DNA of 6,474 nucleotides from an uncultured Acidaminococcus sp. (GCA_900770265.1 CAAGJR010000106.1:1-6474); one strand, 5' to 3'. Counted from the stretch's first letter, positions 1 to 5,017 are shown. Program-made: numbers and translations. The notes: a model not told the origin generated them from the letters alone.

Positions 1-1076
1 ACGGGCACAGCCCCCAGGCCGAACCCGGTATGCCCCACGGCGATGATGGCCGCGTCGTAGTTCCGGCCCATGCCGAAGAAATCCACGAAGTAGGCGTAGA
101 AGATGATGAAGATGGCCTGTACGCAGCACAGGATGAACAGCTGCAGCCCCATGCCGGCCAGGGTCCACAGTTTCATGGAGATGATGGACATGGACACGAA
201 CAGACCCAGGGAGAAGTCCCCCACTGTGTCGATGCCCGCGTACAGCTTGTCGTGGTTCACGCCCTTTTTGGAATCGAAGAACAGGCGGATCAGGATGCCG
301 GCGAACATGCAGCATACGTGGATGGGGAAGCTGATGCCCAGCTTCGTCAGGATGGCCATGAACAGACCGCCCAGGCCCAGGGCGAAGCACATCAGGTACA
401 TGGCCTGGACGATGTCCCCCTTGAACAGGGTGTCACCGCTCTCAGCCTTACCGGCAGCTTCTTCCATTTCCCCCTTGCCGTCCAGGGCCGGGTCTTCCAG
501 GTGGTGTTTCCGGACGATGAACCGGCCGAAGGGCCCGCCGATGATGGCCCCGGAGATCAGCCCGAACGTGGCAGCGGCAATGGCCGCTTCCAGGGCGTTC
601 CCCTGCCCCATCTTCACGGCGATGGGTGCGAAGGCGGCCGCGTTCCCGTGGCCCCCGGTCATGGGGATGGACCCGGTCATGAGGGCCAATAGCGGCGGTA
701 CCTGCAGCACCTTGCCCAGGCCGATGGCGATGCCGTTCTGGATGGCGGCCAATACGGCAGCCGAGATGCAGAACAGGATCACGTACTTGCCGCCGGTCTT
801 CAGCAGGCTCAGGCTGGCAGCGGCCCCGCTGGCGGCGAAGAAGATGCAGTAGAACAGGCTGTTGGCCACCTTGTAGTCGAAGGTCAGCTCGCAGACGCCG
901 GCGTTATAAAGCAGCAGACTGATGATGGCGAAAATCGTGCCGCCCACCACCGCGCCGGGCAGGCAGTATTTCTTCAGAATCGGGAACTTGCTGCGCAGCC
1001 AGTTGCCGAACCAGATGGACAGGACCCCCAGGGCCAGTGTGTGGAACATGGACAGCTTGATGATCATTCTTCCCAT
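1..1076 (-). CDS. gltS: Sodium/glutamate symporter, GltS (ESS) family, copy 1; 3' end cut by window
   Basis: Predicted inner-membrane carrier coupling Na+ influx to glutamate uptake. The 358 residues visible here were read by translating the reverse complement, which stays open to the window edge. The sequence is a run of hydrophobic segments broken by a charged loop at about residues 190-220, the usual break between the two halves of GltS. Two family signatures are intact: TGGHGN at 140-145 in the first half and GHTGFGLG at 348-355 in the second. GltS proteins are about 400 residues, so roughly 50 C-terminal residues lie outside. The ATG at 1076 is chosen because GAGGGGG (1084-1090) stands 7 nt upstream; the in-frame ATG at 1067 would be too far. 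It has its own promoter (1169-1198) and lies downstream of a second gltS-type gene behind a terminator. Glutamate specificity is family inference; a related dicarboxylate or amino acid is possible. Confidence 0.88.
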   Translation of the reverse strand, partial: MGRMIIKLSMFHTLALGVLSIWFGNWLRSKFPILKKYCLPGAVVGGTIFAIISLLLYNAGVCELTFDYKVANSLFYCIFFAASGAAASLSLLKTGGKYVILFCISAAVLAAIQNGIAIGLGKVLQVPPLLALMTGSIPMTGGHGNAAAFAPIAVKMGQGNALEAAIAAATFGLISGAIIGGPFGRFIVRKHHLEDPALDGKGEMEEAAGKAESGDTLFKGDIVQAMYLMCFALGLGGLFMAILTKLGISFPIHVCCMFAGILIRLFFDSKKGVNHDKLYAGIDTVGDFSLGLFVSMSIISMKLWTLAGMGLQLFILCCVQAIFIIFYAYFVDFFGMGRNYDAAIIAVGHTGFGLGAVP

Positions 1077-1083
1077 TTTACAA

Positions 1084-1118
1084 CCCCCTCAACAGTGATT
1101 CAATGACATGCCTCCTTA
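1084..1118 (-). promoter_or_regulatory. Two Shine-Dalgarno sites and a possible in-frame mini-ORF before gltS copy 1
   Basis: Two purine-rich sites sit in the leader. GAGGGGG (1084-1090) serves the gltS ATG with 7-nt spacing. A stronger one, AAGGAGG (1111-1117), lies further upstream and has no long gene. It is 1 nt from an ATG (1107-1109, too close) and 7 nt from a TTG (1101-1103). From the TTG a four-codon frame (TTG AAT CAC TGT) ends at TGA (1089-1091). The frame is the same as gltS, and the stop overlaps the gltS ribosome binding site. This could be a leader peptide coupling translation, or a remnant of an older, longer N-terminus. Translation of it is not shown. Confidence 0.4.
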
Positions 1119-1133
1119 AAAAGAAACCGGTCG

Positions 1134-1150
1134 CCCTGCTCCAGTCAGGG
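1134..1150 (-). promoter_or_regulatory. Small hairpin in the gltS copy 1 leader
   Basis: A perfect 5-bp stem CCCTG/CAGGG encloses a 7-nt loop, ACTGGAG on the transcribed strand. It lies about 12 nt after the predicted transcription start. It is too short, and lacks a U-tract, to be a terminator. The same 15-nt frame with an inverted loop core occurs in the terminator at 1256-1293. Confidence 0.35.
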
Positions 1151-1164
1151 ATGATACTTTATGG

Positions 1165-1180
1165 CTTTATTGTAATAAAG
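1165..1180. promoter_or_regulatory. Palindrome over the -10 box of gltS copy 1, candidate operator
   Basis: A perfect inverted repeat CTTTAT-tgta-ATAAAG spans the whole -10 hexamer (1169-1174). A dimeric repressor bound here would block RNA polymerase. There is no equivalent palindrome at the -10 of gltS copy 2, so if it is an operator it is specific to copy 1. An AT-rich 6-bp palindrome can arise by chance. Confidence 0.3.
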
Positions 1181-1198
1181 AAATGGATGGATTGTCAA
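1169..1198 (-). promoter_or_regulatory. Sigma-70-type promoter of gltS copy 1
   Basis: On the transcribed strand a consensus -35 TTGACA (1193-1198) is followed by an 18-nt spacer and TACAAT (1169-1174), which matches the -10 consensus at 5 of 6. The predicted start is near 1162, giving a leader of about 86 nt. It lies just downstream of the terminator that ends the preceding gltS gene, so copy 1 has its own transcription unit. Confidence 0.8.
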
Positions 1199-1232
1199 GA
1201 GAATATTCTGAATGTTAGTCGTTACAACTATA
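1193..1232 (-). promoter_or_regulatory. Shared promoter-upstream block, gltS copy 1 version
   Basis: The 21 nt at 1193-1213, which include the -35 box, match 2688-2708 before gltS copy 2 at 17 of 21 positions without gaps. A second shared 9-mer, TATAGTTGT on the transcribed strand, is at 1224-1232 here and 2713-2721 there. Inside the block is a perfect palindrome AGAATATTCT (1200-1209), imperfect in the other copy. The position at and upstream of -35 suits a regulator shared by both genes. The distance between block and 9-mer differs by 6 nt, which argues that the 9-mer may be a separate site. Confidence 0.5.
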
Positions 1233-1255
1233 TTTTTATTGGGTACAGTGGGCAC

Positions 1256-1293
1256 AAAAAAAATACGACCTGCTGGAGTCAGGTCGTATTTTT
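1256..1293 (-). terminator. Intrinsic terminator after gltS copy 2
   Basis: A perfect 14-bp stem (1259-1272 with 1280-1293) has a 7-nt loop and a GC-containing core GACCTG/CAGGTC. On the minus strand it ends in eight U (1256-1263). It starts 32 nt after the stop codon of the gene at 1326-2573. The opposite strand also ends in a run of T, so it could work in both directions, although no plus-strand gene enters it. Confidence 0.9.
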
Positions 1294-1325
1294 GCTTTTC
1301 AGTTGTTCTGCTTCTCTTGTTCCGA

Positions 1326-2573
1326 TTACATCACGAAGTTGGAGAAGATGGACAGGAAGATCGGGTTGTAGATATCGTCGCAGATTACAGACCAGGACGG
1401 ATACAATACCCAGGCAACGGATGCCCAGCCGTATTCTTCCATAACGGCCTTTTCGTTTGCAACGGCGTTCGGGCCGGAGCCGCAGCCCCAACCGCAGTTA
1501 CCGGCAGTCATAACAGCTGCACCGTAGTCGCGGCCGAACATGTTGTAGGAAACGAAGATACCGAACAGAGCCATGAAGATGGCCTGTGCCAGCAGGACGA
1601 TACCCATCTGGCCAGCCACAGGAGCCAGGGCCGTGATATCGATGGTCATCAGCACCAGAGCCAGGTACAGTTCCAGGAACATATCGGAGATGGCGTTGAA
1701 TTCAGGTACGTACGTATCTTTGCCCAGGGCTTCCAGGATGTTCCGGCAGATGGCACCGGCGAACAGGCAGCCGATGAATTTCGGCATGCTCAGCATGGGG
1801 ATGTGGTTGAAGATGCACCAGATCGGCATGCCCAGGGCTGCGAACAGCAGGGAATACGCAAAGGCCACAACCATTCTCTGGTTGTCCAGTTTGATGACCG
1901 TATCCTTGGTTTCGGTTTCGGGCTTATCGTTGGGATCAGCTTTCAGGTTGTGCTTCTTGATCAGGAAAGCGGCCACAGGACCACCGATCAGGGAGCCCAT
2001 GATGTTGCCCATGGTGCCGGCTGCTACACCGATCGTGGTGGCATCGGCAGCGCCTCTGGCTTCAAAGATGGGGCCGAAAGCGGAAGCCGTCCCTACACCA
2101 CCGGACATGGAAGCGGAGGAGCACTGCAGGGCCAGCAGCGGATGCAGGCCCACCAGGTTGCCGATCAGCACACCCAGGATATCCTGGCAGGTGATCAGCA
2201 GGGCAGCGGCGATGGCGATGTAGGCCACCAGTTTACCGCCGGCTCTGTGGATCAGCTTCGTGCTGAAGCCGTAGCCCACGCACAGGAAGAACAGGTTCTG
2301 GCACAGGTCCTTCATGATCTTCGTATCGAACTTGAAGGCCACGATGCCGTTCCCTTTGAACAGCGCGATGATGATAGAAATGATGATACCGGAAACAACA
2401 GGTGCAGGAATTGCATACTTCCGCAGCAGTCTGCTGTGCGCTACCAGGAAACGACCCAGGAAAATCACGATTGCAGCAATCCCCAGCGTGGTCAAGTATT
2501 CGAACTTGAAGATTGGAACTGCACCAGCTTTCGCCGTCAGCGTACCGAAGTACTTCATAATATCAGGCGACAT
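1326..2573 (-). CDS. gltS: Sodium/glutamate symporter, GltS (ESS) family, divergent copy 2
   Basis: Complete 415-residue membrane carrier, predicted to bring in glutamate or a related anionic substrate with Na+. Residues 26-70 align with the GltS start (LGRFLV, then RKYAIPAPVVSG), and a charged loop at 207-232 separates two hydrophobic halves. The N-terminus carries about 20 residues more than a typical GltS. The signature loops are altered: SGGVGT at 157-162 where GltS has GGHGT, and GNCGWGCGSGP at 358-368 where GltS has GHCGFG. Both family histidines are therefore replaced (by V160 and N359). The ATG at 2573 is supported by GAGGGGGG (2582-2589) with 8-nt spacing. A promoter lies at 2665-2693, a structured leader between, and a terminator at 1256-1293, so it is probably monocistronic. 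By eye it uses more T-ending codons than copy 1, which may reflect higher expression. Family membership is secure; substrate is less so. Confidence 0.9.
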   Translation of the reverse strand: MSPDIMKYFGTLTAKAGAVPIFKFEYLTTLGIAAIVIFLGRFLVAHSRLLRKYAIPAPVVSGIIISIIIALFKGNGIVAFKFDTKIMKDLCQNLFFLCVGYGFSTKLIHRAGGKLVAYIAIAAALLITCQDILGVLIGNLVGLHPLLALQCSSASMSGGVGTASAFGPIFEARGAADATTIGVAAGTMGNIMGSLIGGPVAAFLIKKHNLKADPNDKPETETKDTVIKLDNQRMVVAFAYSLLFAALGMPIWCIFNHIPMLSMPKFIGCLFAGAICRNILEALGKDTYVPEFNAISDMFLELYLALVLMTIDITALAPVAGQMGIVLLAQAIFMALFGIFVSYNMFGRDYGAAVMTAGNCGWGCGSGPNAVANEKAVMEEYGWASVAWVLYPSWSVICDDIYNPIFLSIFSNFVM

Positions 2574-2622
2574 ACAAATTACCCCCCTCTAGGATAAATA
2601 AAAGATATGAACCCCTTTGCAA
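2563..2622 (-). CDS. Possible TTG-start leader peptide overlapping the gltS copy 2 start
   Basis: A 19-codon frame starts at TTG (2620-2622) and stops at TGA (2563-2565), 11 nt inside gltS copy 2 in another frame. GGAGGGGG (2630-2637) lies 7 nt upstream, a good ribosome binding site, but it is partly inside the leader hairpin (2620-2662). The peptide reads roughly MQRGSYLLFILEGGNLYVA. No similarity is recognised. Overlap with the downstream start would allow translational coupling. The case rests only on spacing and on the parallel mini-ORF before copy 1, so it may be chance. Confidence 0.2.
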   Translation of the reverse strand: MQRGSYLLFILEGGNLYVA

Positions 2623-2662
2623 CCGATTGCCCCCTCCAGAAGAGCAATCTTCGTTACGGTTG
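2620..2662 (-). promoter_or_regulatory. Structured 5' leader hairpin of gltS copy 2
   Basis: Two nested stems can form in the leader. GATTGC (2644-2649) pairs with GCAATC (2625-2630) around a 13-nt loop that contains CTGGAG. An outer stem CAACC/GGTTG (2658-2662 with 2620-2624) is separated from it by an 8-nt bulge on one side only. The outer arm lies at the very start of the predicted transcript. It matches no riboswitch class I recognise and has no U-tract. It covers the purine-rich site GGAGGGGG, so it could mask or expose that site. Confidence 0.4.
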
Positions 2663-2664
2663 TA

Positions 2665-2693
2665 ATTTTAACACAGGATTCATGAAATAACAA
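2665..2693 (-). promoter_or_regulatory. Promoter of gltS copy 2, extended -10 type
   Basis: On the transcribed strand TTGTTA (2688-2693), a 17-nt spacer, and TAAAAT (2665-2670) preceded by TGT form an extended -10. The -35 is weaker than that of copy 1 (4 of 6). The start is predicted near 2659, giving a leader of about 85 nt, almost the same length as for copy 1. Confidence 0.7.
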
Positions 2694-2721
2694 GGGAATA
2701 ATCTGAATATTGACAACTATA
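2688..2721 (-). promoter_or_regulatory. Shared promoter-upstream block, gltS copy 2 version
   Basis: This is the counterpart of 1193-1232. The 21-nt block 2688-2708 covers the -35 box, and the 9-mer TATAGTTGT (transcribed strand) follows at 2713-2721, 4 nt further upstream. The transcribed-strand core ATTCAGA is the same in both copies. It may bind a regulator common to the two transporter genes. Confidence 0.5.
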
Positions 2722-2834
2722 ACTGTACACTTATTCGGAACAAAACTCATTTGTATATGCGGATTGTATACAGAACACAAAGTTCTAGTATAAATAGAAT
2801 TTATTGCAGTGCCGGTGTATGGACAACGGATAGC
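2722..2834. other. AT-rich intergenic stretch with no assigned feature
   Basis: This is part of the long non-coding region 2574-3109. It is clearly richer in A and T than the flanking genes. The only structures noticed are a short inverted repeat AGAAC-acaaa-GTTCT (2773-2787) and isolated -10-like hexamers without a matching -35. No coding frame with a ribosome binding site was found. Upstream regulatory sites for gltS copy 2 may lie here, but none can be named. Confidence 0.5.
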
Positions 2835-2920
2835 AGAACCCACCACCATTGCGCTGTCGCGCAACGGTCCCCCGCCCTTGAAAAGGGCGGATAAACTTGT
2901 TATCGGGTGATTGGCGTTTC
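2835..2920 (+). repeat. Structured dispersed repeat, copy A
   Basis: The order is AGAACCCACCACC, stem 1, a short C-rich linker, stem 2, then GGATA and a tail with TCGGGTG and GCGTTTC. Stem 1 is TTGCGC-tgtc-GCGCAA (2849-2864), extended by ACC/GGT across one A-C mismatch. Stem 2 is CCGCCCTT-gaa-AAGGGCGG (2872-2890). Copy A is 86 nt, 7 longer than the other two, and the extra length is in the tail. It faces copy B head-on. No terminator U-tract follows on either strand. Confidence 0.85.
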
Positions 2921-2973
2921 TTGTCGGATGGTAGGTTTTAAATGGACTGAACAAAAAAATCTGACAAACGACA

Positions 2974-3052
2974 GAAACGCAGCAGTACGACACCCGATAT
3001 ATCCGCCCTTTTCAAGGGCGGGGGACCAGCCGAATGGCTGGTGGTGGGTTCT
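2974..3052 (-). repeat. Structured dispersed repeat, copy B
   Basis: The same unit in opposite orientation, 79 nt. Stem 1 is ACCAGCC-gaat-GGCTGGT (3025-3042 on the plus strand), a perfect 7-bp stem with a 4-nt loop. Stem 2 is CCGCCCTT-ttc-AAGGGCGG (3003-3021). The tail motifs GCGTTTC and TCGGGTG appear on the minus strand at 2974-2980 and 2991-2997. Confidence 0.85.
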
Positions 3053-3062
3053 AAAACAGCAC

Positions 3063-3100
3063 AAAAAAATCGCCGATGGCGATTTTTACCATCGGCGATT
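3063..3100 (-). terminator. Intrinsic terminator after htpX
   Basis: On the transcribed strand a perfect 12-bp stem (3089-3100 with 3068-3079) with a 9-nt loop is followed by a U-tract (3063-3069). It begins 9 nt after the htpX stop. A competing perfect 10-bp hairpin (3078-3087 with 3065-3074, 3-nt loop) shares the same 3' arm and also ends at the U-tract, so either fold would terminate. Confidence 0.9.
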
Positions 3101-3109
3101 GTGTCGTCC

Positions 3110-3970
3110 CTACACCAGCGGGTTGATTTTTCCTTCGGCCCGCAGCTTTTCCCCTTCTTCCCGCAGACGGGCGATCCGTTTCTCTGTGGGCGGATGGGTA
3201 CTGAACAGGGCCTGGGCGTCTTTCGCGGAGAACGGCGAAATGATGAACATGTGGGCCGTGGCTTCCGTAGCCCGGGGCATGGTGTGATACCGGGCCACCC
3301 CATCGATCTTCTCCAGGGCGTCCGCCAGGGCATCGGGGTCCCCGCTGAGGGCCCCGCCGGAATAGTCGGCCATGTATTCCCGGGTGCGGGAGATGGCCAG
3401 CTGGATGATGGCAGCCGCAATAGGGGTCAGCACCAGCATCAGGATGCCGGCCAGGGGGTTGTTGCGCCGGTCGTCCCGGCTGCCCCCGAACCAGAACGCG
3501 AACCGGGCCATCAGGGAGATGACCCCGGCCATGCCGGCGGCGATGGTGCTGATCAGAATATCATTGTGGAGCACGTGGCTCATTTCGTGGCCCAGCACGC
3601 CGGCGATCTCCCGGGGCGTCAGCATCTCCATGAGGCCGGTGGTGACACACACGGCGGCATGGGACGGATTGCGCCCGGTGGCAAAGGCATTGGGCAGGGC
3701 CGTATCGATCACATAGACTTTCGGCATGGGCAGACCCGCACGCTGTGCCAGGCCTTCCACGATGCCGTACAGCTGGGGCGCGCTCTGGGCGTCCACGGGC
3801 TGGGCGTTGTACTGGCTGATGACGATCTTGTCGCTGAACCAGTACATGAGGATGTTGGACAGGATGGAGAACACCAGCATGAACGTCATGCCGCTGCTGC
3901 CACCGATGTAGTCCCCGATGACCATCAGAAGGGCGGTCATCAGGCCCATGAGGATGGTTGTTTTGAACAT
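3110..3970 (-). CDS. htpX: HtpX-family zinc metalloprotease (M48B)
   Basis: Membrane-bound protease of envelope quality control; in E. coli HtpX cleaves misfolded membrane proteins together with FtsH. The product has 286 residues, the normal family length. Hydrophobic segments at about 4-19 and 28-50 precede the catalytic domain. The zinc motif HEMSH is at 128-132, the third ligand is E198 in SRTREYMAD, and STHPPTEKRI at 257-266 is the usual C-terminal family motif. Further hydrophobic stretches lie at about 138-160 and 173-193. The ATG at 3970 is chosen over an in-frame ATG at 4009 because GGAGG (3977-3981) is 6 nt upstream and the extra 13 codons come entirely from repeat copy C and the ribosome binding site. 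It follows xerD after a 141-nt gap that contains repeat C. No clear promoter was found in the gap. A terminator closes the gene at 3063-3100. Confidence 0.95.
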   Translation of the reverse strand: MFKTTILMGLMTALLMVIGDYIGGSSGMTFMLVFSILSNILMYWFSDKIVISQYNAQPVDAQSAPQLYGIVEGLAQRAGLPMPKVYVIDTALPNAFATGRNPSHAAVCVTTGLMEMLTPREIAGVLGHEMSHVLHNDILISTIAAGMAGVISLMARFAFWFGGSRDDRRNNPLAGILMLVLTPIAAAIIQLAISRTREYMADYSGGALSGDPDALADALEKIDGVARYHTMPRATEATAHMFIISPFSAKDAQALFSTHPPTEKRIARLREEGEKLRAEGKINPLV

Positions 3971-3984
3971 AATATACCTCCGAT

Positions 3985-4063
3985 AGAACCCACCACCATG
4001 CATGCGCATGGTCCCCCGCCCTTGAAAAGGGCGGATATAGTTGAGGTCGGGGTGCTGCGTTTC
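3985..4063 (+). repeat. Structured dispersed repeat, copy C, upstream of htpX
   Basis: 79 nt, the same length as copy B. Stem 1 is ACCATGC-atgc-GCATGGT (3995-4012), perfect 7 bp with a 4-nt loop. Stem 2 is CCGCCCTT-gaa-AAGGGCGG (4016-4034). The tail carries TCGGGGTG (4047-4054) and GCGTTTC (4057-4063). The unit ends 3 nt from the htpX ribosome binding site, so in any mRNA running from xerD into htpX both stems lie just before the start codon. Part of the tail, TGCTGCGTT (4053-4061), is repeated directly at 4090-4098. Confidence 0.85.
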
Positions 4064-4111
4064 ACAATAAGGTCTGTATAAAAAGACTTTGCTGCGTTAT
4101 GAGAAATCCCC

Positions 4112-5017
4112 TTAGGCTCTGGGGTGGGTTTTGTCAAAGACCGCTTTCAGGCGGTTGTTTGTTAAATGGGTGTAGATCTGGGTCGTGGAGATGTCCGCGT
4201 GGCCCAGCAGTTCCTGTACCGTGCGCAGGTCGGCCCCGTTGTCCAGCATGTGCGTTGCGAACGAGTGGCGCAGAATGTGGGGCGTCAGGGGCTTCGTGAT
4301 GCCCGCCTTCAGCCCGTAGGCCTTGATGATCTGCCAGAACCGCTGGCGGGTCATACCGGTGCCCCGGATGGTCAGAAACAGGCTGCCGTCGTCCCGGCCG
4401 GCCTTCACGAACAGGGGCCGCACCGTCTCCAGATACTTCTTCAAAAACTGGATGGCGTACTGGCCCAGAGGGATCAGCCGTTCCTTGGACCCCTTGCCGT
4501 AGGCGATCACGTACCGGGTCTCCAGGTTCACGTTCACCCGTTTCAGGGTCAGGAGTTCCGATACCCGCATGCCGGTGGCGTACATCACCTCCAGCATGGT
4601 CCGGTCCCGGAAGCCTTCCGGGGTATTCAGATCCGGCGCCGCCAGCAGCCGTTTCACTTCCTCCTGGCTCATGACCTTGGGCAGGGTCAGCCCCTTGGTG
4701 CTGGCCTCCACCACTTCCGACGGGTCTTCCTGCAGGAAGCCCTCCGCCGTCATGAACCGGAAGAACGACTTCAGCGCCGCCAGTTTCCGGGACGAAGAGC
4801 TGGGCGCATAGTTGTGCTGCTTCAGCATCTTCATGTAGCGCAGGATATCGTCCCTTGTGACCTGGTCCAGGGGCTTCTTGATCCAGCCGGCGAACAGCCG
4901 CAGATCACGCCCGTAGGATTCCCGGGTATTGTAGGCCAGGCCCATTTCCACTGTCAGATACTCCAAAAATACGTTGATTTCTTTTTCCAGATTATTCCTT
5001 AGAGACACCCTGATCAT
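4112..5017 (-). CDS. xerD: Site-specific tyrosine recombinase XerD
   Basis: Cytoplasmic recombinase that acts with XerC at dif to resolve chromosome dimers at division. The 301 residues match the usual length of about 295-300. An N-terminal SAM-like core-binding domain spans about 10-95 and the catalytic domain about 112-290. All catalytic residues are present: R151 (TGMRVSE), K175 (GKGSKER), H247 and R250 (PHILRH), H273 (LGH) and the nucleophile Y282 (IYTH). The C-terminal HPRA ending favours XerD over XerC. The ATG at 5017 lies 26 nt inside the hfq 3' end and has only a weak AAAGGG upstream. A GTG at 5008 is an alternative, and family alignment suggests the first nine or so residues are extra. 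The overlap points to translational coupling with hfq. No integrase-associated att site or phage gene is nearby, so this is the housekeeping enzyme. Confidence 0.93.
   Translation of the reverse strand: MIRVSLRNNLEKEINVFLEYLTVEMGLAYNTRESYGRDLRLFAGWIKKPLDQVTRDDILRYMKMLKQHNYAPSSSSRKLAALKSFFRFMTAEGFLQEDPSEVVEASTKGLTLPKVMSQEEVKRLLAAPDLNTPEGFRDRTMLEVMYATGMRVSELLTLKRVNVNLETRYVIAYGKGSKERLIPLGQYAIQFLKKYLETVRPLFVKAGRDDGSLFLTIRGTGMTRQRFWQIIKAYGLKAGITKPLTPHILRHSFATHMLDNGADLRTVQELLGHADISTTQIYTHLTNNRLKAVFDKTHPRA

Larger units (their letters stand above)
2835..3052. repeat. Inverted pair of structured repeats (A and B), 218 bp
   Basis: Copies A and B form an inverted repeat whose outer ends are AGAACCC and GGGTTCT, with tails meeting in the middle. 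The 53 nt between (2921-2973) are AT-rich and hold no gene. The arrangement resembles a REP/BIME pair or a small non-autonomous element. No flanking target-site duplication was found and no transposase lies in the window. It sits after the htpX terminator and upstream of the gltS copy 2 promoter, so it should be poorly transcribed. Confidence 0.6.

Noticed and set aside
30..852. Two plus-strand frames of 220 and 249 codons
   Set aside because: Both are antisense to gltS copy 1, which translates to a clean membrane carrier.
1212..2597. 461-codon plus-strand open frame
   Set aside because: It lies antisense to gltS copy 2, is full of Gln, His, Asp and Gly as expected from an antisense shadow of a GC-rich gene, and has no ribosome binding site.
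2589..2993. 134-codon minus-strand frame in the intergenic region
   Set aside because: It runs across repeat A, both promoter boxes and the leader of gltS copy 2, and shows no ribosome binding site or recognisable domain.
2938..3420. 160-codon minus-strand frame overlapping the htpX 3' end
   Set aside because: It is out of frame with htpX, passes through its terminator and ends in repeat B; Pro- and Arg-rich as expected from a shadow.
2835..4063. CRISPR array
   Set aside because: Only three repeat copies, in mixed orientation and separated by a gene, with no regular spacers or cas genes.
3041..4081. 346-codon plus-strand open frame
   Set aside because: It covers htpX in antisense and runs through a terminator and a repeat. 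Composition is that of a shadow frame.
4064..4111. Promoter for htpX
   Set aside because: AT-rich with TTATAC-like hexamers, but no -35 at a proper distance; left unannotated.
4166..5002. 278-codon plus-strand open frame
   Set aside because: It is antisense to xerD, in which all catalytic residues are in place.
4112..5017. Integrase of a phage or genomic island
   Set aside because: Full-length XerD with the HPRA ending, in an operon with hfq and miaA; no tRNA, att repeats or cargo genes nearby.
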